Shown: piece after piece, positions 25,690 through 32,536 of the stretch
How positions within the stretch are numbered: the first letter of the stretch is position 1
Layout of the letters: every line of letters begins with the position of its first letter
Source: Chitinophaga qingshengii
Lineage (GTDB): Bacteria; Bacteroidota; Bacteroidia; Chitinophagales; Chitinophagaceae
Direction of reading: 5' to 3'
NCBI RefSeq assembly: GCF_014529935.1
Contig: NZ_JACVFC010000001.1
Location: 620,001-684,000, forward strand
Length of the DNA stretch: 64,000 nucleotides
Notes under the pieces: generated by a model
Database searches by the model: none
Seen by the model: only the letters and a program-made list of their open reading frames with translations
Told to the model about the DNA's origin: nothing
Program-made: the position numbers and the translations under genes

Positions 25690-26574
25690 TCATCTCAGTA
25701 CCAGTTCCTGTTTGGCGAGCATGACCGGTTTTCCGTTTCCAGTCTCGTAATTCACTTCCAGTTTGCCCTGATGGTAGTTCAGTTTGGAAGTGTTGTCCAG
25801 GTCTATTTTGACTTTTCTTTTGTTCAGCGGTGTGTACACCGCCACTCCTTTAGCCATGGCGGCGCGCGTTCGCTGGCCGGAAGGCGAAATATAATCGATC
25901 GTCAGATCTCCATAGGCCGACATGTTGCCGTTGCGATTCAATGCAAACGACACCTGGGGCTGTTTAGGGTTGTTGAAATCCATACCCATTTCTGTAATGG
26001 TAGTGGTAGTGGAATCAGCACCCACGCGGATGATGACGGGAATGGTGACACCGAAGACCGGCACCAGTTTTACCTCGATGTTACTGGTATCTTTGGGCCG
26101 GAGAGGTGCTTCACCGAGAGGTATGGGACGAGGGACAGCCCTGAAATAGACATGAGATCTGTATTCGCCGGGAGGAAGACTACCGGTGTTGATGACCTGT
26201 AGTTTCACCGCTTGTGATTCTTTGGGAGCGATGGTAACGGTACGGGGAAAAATACGGAGATTGTTGCTCGCGAAGCTTTGCCCGGAATCAGGTTGTTCGA
26301 TGTTTTCAAAAGAACCGTCTTCCTTCATCCTGATCTGTACAAACGATACCTGGTAGGTGGCCGTGTCTGTCCCGGTATTGGCCAGGCCCAGGTCCTGCGT
26401 TCTTTTGGTACCATCAAATACCACCCTTTTAGGATAGATCATCAGGTCTCCCTGCGCATGCACAATGGCCGCATACATCAAAAAAGTGGATACAATTAAG
26501 GCGGTGCGAAAGACTATCTCATATCTCCGCTGCACACGCAGGGTTAGTAGCTTCATAAGCATGGTTGCATACAT
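25690..26574 (-). CDS. PapD-like periplasmic pilus chaperone
   Basis: A 294-aa protein with a signal anchor or peptide (about 22-41, FRTALIVSTFLMYAAIVHAQ); starts at 26574, 26562 and 26556 are all possible. The mature part follows the fimbrial chaperone pattern of two Ig-like domains: domain 1 opens with GDLMIYPKRVVFDGTKRTQD and LGLANTGTDTATYQVSFVQI, and contains the G-strand-like RIFPRTVTIAPKESQAVKLQ. Domain 2 begins near VFGVTIPVIIRVG. The Arg/Lys anchoring pair of PapD cannot be assigned with certainty. With the usher-like and DUF4402 genes it makes a complete chaperone-usher-type set. The length is longer than the usual 230-250 aa. Confidence 0.75.
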   Translation of the reverse strand: MYATMLMKLLTLRVQRRYEIVFRTALIVSTFLMYAAIVHAQGDLMIYPKRVVFDGTKRTQDLGLANTGTDTATYQVSFVQIRMKEDGSFENIEQPDSGQSFASNNLRIFPRTVTIAPKESQAVKLQVINTGSLPPGEYRSHVYFRAVPRPIPLGEAPLRPKDTSNIEVKLVPVFGVTIPVIIRVGADSTTTTITEMGMDFNNPKQPQVSFALNRNGNMSAYGDLTIDYISPSGQRTRAAMAKGVAVYTPLNKRKVKIDLDNTSKLNYHQGKLEVNYETGNGKPVMLAKQELVLR

Positions 26575-26610
26575 CTCTCAAATAATTTGCGGGTTACCGA
26601 TAGGGATACC

Positions 26611-26645
26611 AAAGGCCCCTCCCCCAGGTGAAGTACGGGGCCTTT
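26611..26645. terminator. Intergenic hairpin between DUF4402 and chaperone genes
   Basis: A perfect 9-bp stem (AAAGGCCCC at 26611-26619, GGGGCCTTT at 26637-26645) with a 17-base loop, 22 bp after the first DUF4402 stop. On the minus strand only a short T run follows, so it may act as a partial terminator or mRNA stabiliser, which would set a high subunit-to-chaperone ratio. Confidence 0.45.
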
Positions 26646-26667
26646 TTGGTTTTACTGGAATTGCCGA

Positions 26668-27192
26668 TCAGTTATAGTTGACGGTTACCGTAAACGGGGT
26701 AGCCGTACTGTAAACACCTGGTACAGCCTGTGCTGTCAATTGAAGGGTGGCGCCTACCAGCAGCGTTTGCACACCGCCTGTCAGGACACCGGTTCCCGAC
26801 GGATTGCTGACAAAATTAGTAGCCAGCAGTACCTCATGACCACCACTGGTGGTATTGATCATTGGTACCGACACCGGCAAGGTAATCGCATAAGAGTAAC
26901 CACTTTCGCCTGTAACCTGGAACACTGCCGCGTTGACAGTACCTGGTCCCGGAAGTGCGGATACTCCGCCTGCAAAAGAACGGGTTCCGTTGGGCGCCAG
27001 CATTACAGCACCAGCTGTCCCGGAAGGTGCTATAGGGCCAAAACTCAGACTACCCGTAATCCTCAGGAGCGAGACCGGCGCCGCGACTGTCGCGGAAACG
27101 TTGGCAGTGGCCGTTGCCGGCGACTGCGCAGCAGTCTTCCCCATCCACGAGACCATGGCCAGCATGGTCACAGAAAGGACTTTCTTCTTCAT
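26668..27192 (-). CDS. DUF4402 protein, putative fibre subunit (first gene of cluster)
   Basis: A 174-aa secreted protein with signal peptide (MKKKVLSVTMLAMVSWMGKT, then AAAQ). The DUF4402 domain is visible from ATVAAPVSLLRITGSLSFGP through VNAAVFQVTGESGYSYAITL to PFTVTVNYN. It is a paralogue of the 21906-22430 protein with the same length and the same C-terminal strand. The two flank the chaperone-adaptor-usher core, one on each side. A 457-bp A/T-rich region upstream probably holds the operon promoter, with a palindrome at 27280-27298. A strong hairpin follows the gene. Confidence 0.85.
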   Translation of the reverse strand: MKKKVLSVTMLAMVSWMGKTAAQSPATATANVSATVAAPVSLLRITGSLSFGPIAPSGTAGAVMLAPNGTRSFAGGVSALPGPGTVNAAVFQVTGESGYSYAITLPVSVPMINTTSGGHEVLLATNFVSNPSGTGVLTGGVQTLLVGATLQLTAQAVPGVYSTATPFTVTVNYN

Positions 27193-27649
27193 AAGAAGTC
27201 TTTTTAGATGATGAGCTAATTACTGAACTTGGAAGAACACGAGGAGTGCGGCCAGGGATAAGCACGATAGTTCCGTTACGTGTAATCATACATTACACAA
27301 GATTGTCACATGCACTCGATACTTTTTTCGGATACTGACACCAGTAACCATAGCGGAGGGATATTTTTCGGAAAAAACCTATGGAAATAAAACTTCAGGA
27401 TATAGCTAGTTTAAGTATAGTATTTAGGGGTACAATGCTATTTAAACTTTTTGGGACAACTGTTTCACAGACTGTTTGGATAAAGTTCAGCGAAGATAAA
27501 TAAGATTTTCATTTCACCAAATTTTTTTCAAAAAAAATTTAAAAGATTAACAAATAACCTGTTTAAAACAAGGGAAACAAGCCACCAATAAGGATCTCAA
27601 TAGAATAAATAAAATAAAAGCATAATTAGTTCTCCTGACTATTATAAAA
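27193..27649. other. 457-bp A/T-rich intergenic region
   Basis: No open frame or RNA gene is recognisable. It contains the palindrome at 27280-27298 and, further upstream, homopolymeric A and T runs around 27520-27560 that suggest curved DNA. I find no TAnnTTTG box on the minus strand, so the DUF4402 operon promoter is not identified. Confidence 0.5.
27280..27298. promoter_or_regulatory. Palindromic operator candidate upstream of the DUF4402 operon
   Basis: A perfect inverted repeat, GTGTAAT (27280-27286), 5-bp spacer, ATTACAC (27292-27298), is centred about 97 bp before the first DUF4402 start codon. The size and spacing suit a dimeric regulator. The protein that binds is unknown. Confidence 0.4.
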
Positions 27650-28045
27650 TTACCGGCTAATCGGTTCATCCATTTTATCTCGTATATCCTTTACCGTTAT
27701 ATCCGCGTGACGGGTCATACATGTAATAACCATTACCTCTGTCAACGATGTTCCTCCACGACGCAATGTTACCATCAACAGCTCGCGCCAGGTAACAAAT
27801 GGCTCAGGAAAATCTGCGTCCTCATATTCAATACCCAGCTCCTCTTCCATCGCAAAAATCAAATCCAGGAAATCCGCATACCATCTATCTTCCGCCAATA
27901 GCTTCCGCACACGTTCCTGCCTTTCGGGCGGATTAGAGGTTGATTGCCCACATCCCCGGCAACGGATTTCCGGTTGTAACATCGCCGATACCGGCAGATA
28001 ATTTTTAGCGCCGCATTGCGCACACTGAAACACCCATGGTCCCAT
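27650..28045 (-). CDS. Small protein with zinc ribbon and acyl-carrier-like helical region, unknown function
   Basis: A 131-aa protein from the ATG at 28045 (MGPWVFQCAQC); the frame is open further upstream but overlaps the preceding gene. Residues 8-35 are a zinc ribbon (FQCAQCGAKNYLP and IRCRGCG, two CxxC knuckles). Residues 52-100 (WYADFLDLIFAMEEELGIEY, then EDADFPEPFVTWRELLMVTL) resemble the helix II-III part of acyl carrier proteins, but the phosphopantetheine Ser is missing. The C-terminal helix region (LTEVMVITCMTRHADITVKD) is unassigned. The gene lies 40 bp behind the membrane zinc-ribbon gene, probably in one operon. I cannot name a function. Confidence 0.65.
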   Translation of the reverse strand: MGPWVFQCAQCGAKNYLPVSAMLQPEIRCRGCGQSTSNPPERQERVRKLLAEDRWYADFLDLIFAMEEELGIEYEDADFPEPFVTWRELLMVTLRRGGTSLTEVMVITCMTRHADITVKDIRDKMDEPISR

Positions 28046-28085
28046 CCTGCAAAACAATTTGACGCAAAGATAACCTGAAAAACAA

Positions 28086-28841
28086 TCAGGGCTCCGGCTT
28101 CTCCAGCGTCCAGCCATCTTCTATCCATGGCACCAGCACAGGATGCAACGCCAGCACTTCATTTGTGGCAGGTCGTACAATATCGTCTTTCATTATCCGG
28201 CCGCCGACCAGCTTAGTAGCTACCCAACCGGCGCCAAAACCCAACGCCGCCATGATAAGGATGGCATGCATAAAGTAACCAATGACAACAAACAATACCA
28301 ATGTGCCTAAAAACGCTAATCCGGTACGCCCTTCGTCTTTGGAGTGAAAACCTTCACAACGCTGACAACGGGGTACTTCCACCTTCATCTTCTTAAAGTC
28401 CACCACCCGCGCCGATCGGGCCGTCTCCAGGTACAAGGGCTGAAAAATACTGCTCTTCCGATGGTGCGGGGCCGCGGCGCAGAAATGACAGATATCGATG
28501 CCTACATGTTTCTTATACAGGTCTTTCAGCTGTTCTTCGTATATCCATACCTGTTTGCGTTTGTCTACCGATATATTCAGCGCCAGTGCCCAGGTAACGG
28601 CCTGCATCGCGCTATTCAGGTCACGGTCGGTATTCCAGGATACCTGCGCAAAATCGCACAGTACAGTGGCAATGGCATCTTTGGCTTCTTCATTGTCCGC
28701 CAATTCCTGGTTTAATTGATCCACAAAAAAATAACGCTTCATGGCGGCGACAGCCTCCCGGGCCAGGATGGTTCTTTGCGCGGTTTGTTCCTTAGCTGTT
28801 TGTATACTGGGAGCTACAGGGTGATAAAGGGCAAGGTTCAT
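28086..28841 (-). CDS. Membrane protein with two CxxC knuckles, unknown function
   Basis: A 251-aa protein. The N-terminal 110 residues are helical (EAVAAMKRYFFVDQLNQELA, then AIATVLCDFAQVSWNTDRDL). A zinc-ribbon-like pair of CxxC motifs follows at about 118-165 (DICHFCAAAP and RCQRCEGFH). Two transmembrane helices at about 172-215 (GLAFLGTLVLFVVIGYFM, AILIMAALGFGAGWVATKL) precede a short C-terminal tail. The layout suggests a membrane protein with a cytosolic zinc-binding domain. It is divergent from the arsR-like gene and probably cotranscribed with the small zinc-ribbon gene downstream. I do not recognise a described family. Confidence 0.7.
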   Translation of the reverse strand: MNLALYHPVAPSIQTAKEQTAQRTILAREAVAAMKRYFFVDQLNQELADNEEAKDAIATVLCDFAQVSWNTDRDLNSAMQAVTWALALNISVDKRKQVWIYEEQLKDLYKKHVGIDICHFCAAAPHHRKSSIFQPLYLETARSARVVDFKKMKVEVPRCQRCEGFHSKDEGRTGLAFLGTLVLFVVIGYFMHAILIMAALGFGAGWVATKLVGGRIMKDDIVRPATNEVLALHPVLVPWIEDGWTLEKPEP

Positions 28842-28912
28842 AGGGATAATAAATACTTTTAATGCGTTAAAAATAAAAAAAACTCCTGGTAATTCCCAGT
28901 AGCTAAAAAATA

Positions 28913-28960
28913 TTTGTAAGCATTTACTTACATTTCCTATATTTGTAAGTAAATACTTAC
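28913..28960 (+). promoter_or_regulatory. Promoter with two ArsR-type operators
   Basis: TTTG (28913-28916), 21 bp, and a perfect TATATTTG box (28938-28945). Two inverted repeats overlap it: GTAAGCATTTACTTAC (28916-28931) and GTAAGTAAATACTTAC (28945-28960). Both share the half-site GTAAG/CTTAC. They cover the -33 element and the start site, as in an autoregulated ArsR operon. Confidence 0.8.
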
Positions 28961-28963
28961 ATA

Positions 28964-29305
28964 ATGGAGAAAAGAAGGGACATATATCAGGCGATTGCAG
29001 ACCCTACCCGGCGGGAAATCATCAGCCTGATCGCCCGACAGTCAATGAACCTGAACGCTATCGCGGATAACTTCGACGCCAGCAGGCCGGCTATCTCCCA
29101 GCATATTAAAGTGCTGACGGAATGCGGGCTGATCATGATCAAAAAACAAGGCCGGGAACGTTATTGCGAACTGAAGATTGACAGGTTGATAGAAGTCACC
29201 TCCTGGGTGGAACAATGCCGCAAATACTGGAATGAAACCATTGACTCCATGGAAAATTATCTACAGGAATTACAAACTAAAAATAAAAAAAATGGCAAAC
29301 AGTAA
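28964..29305 (+). CDS. ArsR/SmtB-family repressor (AHSA1-linked type)
   Basis: A 113-aa winged-helix regulator: IYQAIADPTRREIISLIARQ, then MNLNAIADNFDASRPAISQH and IKVLTECGLIMIKKQGRERY. This sequence belongs to the metal-independent ArsR group often paired with an AHSA1 protein; no Cys/His metal site such as CxC is present. Its stop codon overlaps the start of the AHSA1 gene by 14 bp, so the two are translationally coupled. The operators at 28916-28960 indicate that it represses its own operon. The inducing signal is unknown. Confidence 0.92.
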   Translation: MEKRRDIYQAIADPTRREIISLIARQSMNLNAIADNFDASRPAISQHIKVLTECGLIMIKKQGRERYCELKIDRLIEVTSWVEQCRKYWNETIDSMENYLQELQTKNKKNGKQ

Positions 29306-29792
29306 TAGTCAGGATACGTTTATCTCCCGTATCATCAACGCGCCGCAGGAACTGGTATTCGAAGCATGGACCAGCGAAGAACATCTACAGCACTGGTACG
29401 CGCCGAAAGGTTGCACAGTACATTTTGCACAGGTGGACATCCGCCCGGGCGGAGGCTTCCTCTCCTGCATCCGCAATCCAACCGGCAACTATAAAGATTG
29501 CTGGTGTAAGACCACTTTCCTGGAAATCACCCGTCCGGAGAAAATCGTCTGCACGCTACAGGTCGCAGATGCCAACGGCAACCTGCTCACTTCCCGGGAA
29601 GCAGGTATGGACCCCGATTGGCCGGATCAAACCACCCTAACGGTAACGTTTACACCGCAAGGCGATAAAACATTATTCACCCTGCACCAGACCGTCAGCA
29701 CGGTATTGGCTAAACGAACCGGCGCAGAGCCCAGCTGGCTGCAAATGCTCGATATCCTGGAAGAACACCTGCAACCCGCAGGCGCCCGTTAA
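29292..29792 (+). CDS. AHSA1/SRPBCC domain protein
   Basis: A 166-aa START-like protein from the ATG at 29292, which overlaps the repressor's end. Family pattern: FISRIINAPQELVFEAWTSE, HLQHWYAPKGCTVHF, VDIRPGGGFLSCIRNP and GDKTLFTLHQTVSTVLAKRT. The fold has a large hydrophobic cavity for small ligands. Pairs of ArsR repressor and AHSA1 protein are common, and the AHSA1 protein may bind the inducer or a toxic compound; neither is proven. The next gene, an alpha/beta hydrolase, is 24 bp downstream, so a three-gene operon is likely. Confidence 0.9.
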   Translation: MANSNSQDTFISRIINAPQELVFEAWTSEEHLQHWYAPKGCTVHFAQVDIRPGGGFLSCIRNPTGNYKDCWCKTTFLEITRPEKIVCTLQVADANGNLLTSREAGMDPDWPDQTTLTVTFTPQGDKTLFTLHQTVSTVLAKRTGAEPSWLQMLDILEEHLQPAGAR

Positions 29793-29816
29793 TCTACCTG
29801 ATTCAAACAACAATTT

Positions 29817-30674
29817 ATGCTACAAAACATATTCCTGGCCATGGCCATAGGCCTTGCCATGCCCGGCAGCGCCATGTCCTTACCAACAACAGACTCTGTC
29901 AGTAACTATGCTACCGTAAACGGTATCAACATGTATTATGAAATACATGGCAGCGGAACGCCATTAGTACTGATCCATGGCGGCGGCTCCACCATCCGTA
30001 CCACCTTTGGCAATGTACTGCATGATTTTGCGCAACATCACCAGGTGATTGCGGTAGAACTGCAAGGTCACGGGCATACCAGCGGACGCCCCGGCCCTAC
30101 TACATTTGAACAGGATGCCGACGATGTAGCGGCACTGCTGGAGAAGCTGCATATTCCACCCGCAGACATCCTTGGCTTCAGCAATGGCGGCTCTACCGCT
30201 TTACAGATAGCCATCCGCCATCCGCAGCTGGTGCGCCGCATTGTGGCGATTTCCACTTTTTATAAACGTGCCGGGTTACCTCCGGCTTTCTGGGATATGA
30301 TGCAGAAAGCCAATTTCAACAGTATGCCCCAACAACTGAAAGACGCTTACCTGGCTATCCGCCACGATTCCGCCGGACTGCTGGCCATGCATCACCAGGA
30401 CCGCAACCGGGTACTGGCCTTTAAAGACTGGCCAGACAGCGCCATCCGTGCTATACAGGCCCCTACCCTGCTGATCATCAGCGAAAAGGATGTGGTACTG
30501 CCCGAACATGCTATCGCGATGAGCAGAATGCTGCCTAAAGGACGGCTGGCTATACTTCCCGGCTTTCATGGCGCCTTCCTTGGAGAGGTAGTCACCACCA
30601 AACCTGGTAGTAAAGTACCACAGCTCTCTGTTGCCATGATAGATGAATTTCTCAATGAACCCATTTCTATTTAG
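29817..30674 (+). CDS. Secreted alpha/beta hydrolase
   Basis: A 285-aa protein with a signal peptide-like N-terminus ([20 protein letters not shown]). The alpha/beta hydrolase core shows LVLIHGGGSTIRTTFGN (oxyanion-hole HGGG), the nucleophile elbow GFSNGG, and the late catalytic region LLIISEKDVVLP (acid) and LPGFHGAF (histidine). The sequence resembles epoxide hydrolase- or esterase-type members (E..GHGHTSGRPG). It ends the ArsR/AHSA1 operon. The stop codon lies inside the left arm of a 37-bp inverted repeat. Substrate unknown. Confidence 0.85.
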   Translation: MLQNIFLAMAIGLAMPGSAMSLPTTDSVSNYATVNGINMYYEIHGSGTPLVLIHGGGSTIRTTFGNVLHDFAQHHQVIAVELQGHGHTSGRPGPTTFEQDADDVAALLEKLHIPPADILGFSNGGSTALQIAIRHPQLVRRIVAISTFYKRAGLPPAFWDMMQKANFNSMPQQLKDAYLAIRHDSAGLLAMHHQDRNRVLAFKDWPDSAIRAIQAPTLLIISEKDVVLPEHAIAMSRMLPKGRLAILPGFHGAFLGEVVTTKPGSKVPQLSVAMIDEFLNEPISI

Positions 30675-30812
30675 GGATTTTTTGATTTACGGATTTTGGA
30701 ATTTCGGGGATCATGAAATCGGATAAAAAAGGGAAGACCGAAGCGGATGTTTGCTTCGGTCTTCTCTTTTATTCACGAAATTCCAAAATCCGTAAATCAA
30801 AAAATCCCTAAA
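30670..30812. repeat. 37-bp perfect inverted repeat enclosing a terminator hairpin
   Basis: Left arm 30670-30706 and right arm 30776-30812 are perfect reverse complements over all 37 bases. Their sequence is built from short A/T-rich words (GATTTACGGATTTTGGAAT). Between them, at 30733-30764, is a second, independent hairpin. The left arm includes the stop codon of the hydrolase gene; the right arm ends 8 bp before the stop of the converging SRPBCC gene. Such a nested structure may come from a small mobile repeat or from a recombined intergenic element. Confidence 0.85.
30733..30764. terminator. Bidirectional rho-independent terminator inside the inverted repeat
   Basis: A perfect 12-bp stem (GAAGACCGAAGC at 30733-30744, GCTTCGGTCTTC at 30753-30764) with an 8-base loop. 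It is followed by TCTTTT on the plus strand and CCTTTTTT on the minus strand, which serves both converging genes. Confidence 0.85.
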
Positions 30813-30819
30813 TGAAAGT

Positions 30820-31326
30820 CTATTCCAGCATCTTTTTTAATCCCGCTTCATAATTGGCTATTTCGGCGGAGAGGGTTTCTACCAGCGGCTTGCGGCCGGA
30901 TTTATCTCCCTCTAAAATAATGCTCCAACGAACAACCGATACATCGTCCTTGTCCGGCAGCGACTCTACCAGCGCCGTTACAACGGCTTTGCGGATGCCC
31001 GCAGGCAAAGGGTCCTGTACATGGAACACAAAAAACTTGTATTGATCATGTACCTGCTCGATCTCATCGGTACGTTTACGGCCATCGCTGAAAACGAGGT
31101 CGCGGAACTTTGTATCGTTCACCGTCCGGATATTCACCTCGCGGATCATGCCATTGGAATATTCTTTTACCTGCGGCAGATCACGAATCACACGCCATAT
31201 CTTCACCGGCGTGCTTTTGACCTGGGTTTCATGCGTATAGTCAGGTATGATTTTCTGCGCCGCCTGCATCTGCGCCATGGACACTGAACTCCAGCAGATA
31301 AGTACCAATAATAACAATCGTTTCAT
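30820..31326 (-). CDS. Secreted SRPBCC (START-like) domain protein
   Basis: A 168-aa protein from the ATG at 31326 (MKRLLLLVLICWSSVSMAQM, a signal peptide); an in-frame GTG further upstream would overlap the preceding gene. The mature part shows a START-like pattern: HETQVKSTPVKIWRVIRDLP near the N-terminus, DLVFSDGRKRTDEIEQVHDQ, and a final helix with EIANYEAGLKKMLE. Proteins of this fold bind hydrophobic small molecules. It is the last gene of the second sigma/SusCD locus, 26 bp behind the TlpA-like gene, so it may handle part of the imported material. Function unknown. Confidence 0.75.
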   Translation of the reverse strand: MKRLLLLVLICWSSVSMAQMQAAQKIIPDYTHETQVKSTPVKIWRVIRDLPQVKEYSNGMIREVNIRTVNDTKFRDLVFSDGRKRTDEIEQVHDQYKFFVFHVQDPLPAGIRKAVVTALVESLPDKDDVSVVRWSIILEGDKSGRKPLVETLSAEIANYEAGLKKMLE

Positions 31327-31352
31327 AACATGCTTACTGTTTAATTTGAACA

Positions 31353-32519
31353 CTATTTACCAAATATCTCTTCCAGTTTTTTTGTCAGCGCTTCTCCCCG
31401 CAGATTTACCGCTACAATTTTCCCTTCTTTGTCTATCAGGAAATTGCTGGGCACCGCGCGGATATTGTATTCTTTCGCTACCTCGTTTTTCCAGCCTTTC
31501 AGATCGCTGACATGTTCCCAGGTAAGGCCGTCGTCTTTGATGGCTTTTACCCAGGCATCCTTTTTATCATCCAGTGATACGGCCAGTATTTCCAATCCTT
31601 TGCCGTGGTACTTCTCGTAGTTATCCAGCACGTTCGGATTTTCCTGCCGGCAGGGACCGCACCAGCTGGCCCAGAAATCAAGCAACACGTATTTACCACG
31701 ATAATCCTTCAGCTGTACTGCTTTACCGCTCACGTTGTTCTGGGTGAAGTTCATCGCCGTGGCGCCAATACCGGTTTTGCGGGCTATCTCTTCTGCTTTT
31801 ACAAGATCCGCCTGTTTTCGTTTAGCCTCTTCGAGATAGGGGTATTTTTTTACCAGCTTCGCCAGTTCCGTATTGATCAACTCCTTATCCTTCCGGGGAT
31901 GCAGGTAGTCCAGTGCATATAACAACACCGGCGTATTGGGATACATTTTGACGAGCAGTTTTATCCGCTCTCCCATATCATCGCTCAGCCAGTCGTATTG
32001 GCCCTGCAACACACGCTCCAATGCGGTATCTTTCGCCAGGGAAGCCTGGTATTGCAAACGGCCGTTTTGTATCATCTGCTGGTAATTACGATAGGAAATA
32101 AAATTCACCTGGTTGACCAGGTTATTCTCCTCGCTGCCATGGATGTATACGTACGGCGGATTTTTGATTTTCATGACCGCGGTATCTATTCCCCTGAAAT
32201 CGATCTGCAGGTTTTCTTTATTCGCCCAAAAAGTCAGGCGGTCTTCTTCAAATTCGTTCAGGATATAGAACTGTGGCCGGGTAGCGTCTACCTTGATGCT
32301 ATAGGAACCATCCGGTTTCAGGTGAATAGTGTCTATGGTGATACGGTCGTCTCCTACCTGTTTTTGTACGCGGAAAGGAAATTTCTCCTGCTGCTCTTTT
32401 GACGGAGGAAATTTAATTTTCCCGCTCACGGTGATATACCGTTTTGTTTGCGCTGCCGCCGGCAGTGCGATGGAAGCGGCAAGTAAGGCCAACAACCATG
32501 GATGTTGCTTTTTTCTCAT
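31353..32519 (-). CDS. TlpA-like thioredoxin with N-terminal DUF4369-type domain (1)
   Basis: A secreted 388-aa protein with signal peptide (about 1-24, ALLAASIALPAAAQ). The N-terminal beta-rich domain and helical linker (about 28-245) resemble the region in front of many Bacteroidota TlpA proteins. The C-terminal thioredoxin domain carries the active site W-C-G-P-C (286-290) in LLDFWASWCGPCRQENP and the cis-Pro loop VPSNFLIDKEGKIV. It should be a periplasmic thiol-disulfide reductase. It follows a second TlpA-like gene by 17 bp. The pair in a SusCD operon suggests that the imported substrate or its enzymes contain disulfides, which is inference. Confidence 0.92.
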   Translation of the reverse strand: MRKKQHPWLLALLAASIALPAAAQTKRYITVSGKIKFPPSKEQQEKFPFRVQKQVGDDRITIDTIHLKPDGSYSIKVDATRPQFYILNEFEEDRLTFWANKENLQIDFRGIDTAVMKIKNPPYVYIHGSEENNLVNQVNFISYRNYQQMIQNGRLQYQASLAKDTALERVLQGQYDWLSDDMGERIKLLVKMYPNTPVLLYALDYLHPRKDKELINTELAKLVKKYPYLEEAKRKQADLVKAEEIARKTGIGATAMNFTQNNVSGKAVQLKDYRGKYVLLDFWASWCGPCRQENPNVLDNYEKYHGKGLEILAVSLDDKKDAWVKAIKDDGLTWEHVSDLKGWKNEVAKEYNIRAVPSNFLIDKEGKIVAVNLRGEALTKKLEEIFGK

Positions 32520-32536
32520 ACAGATGGTTTATGATA

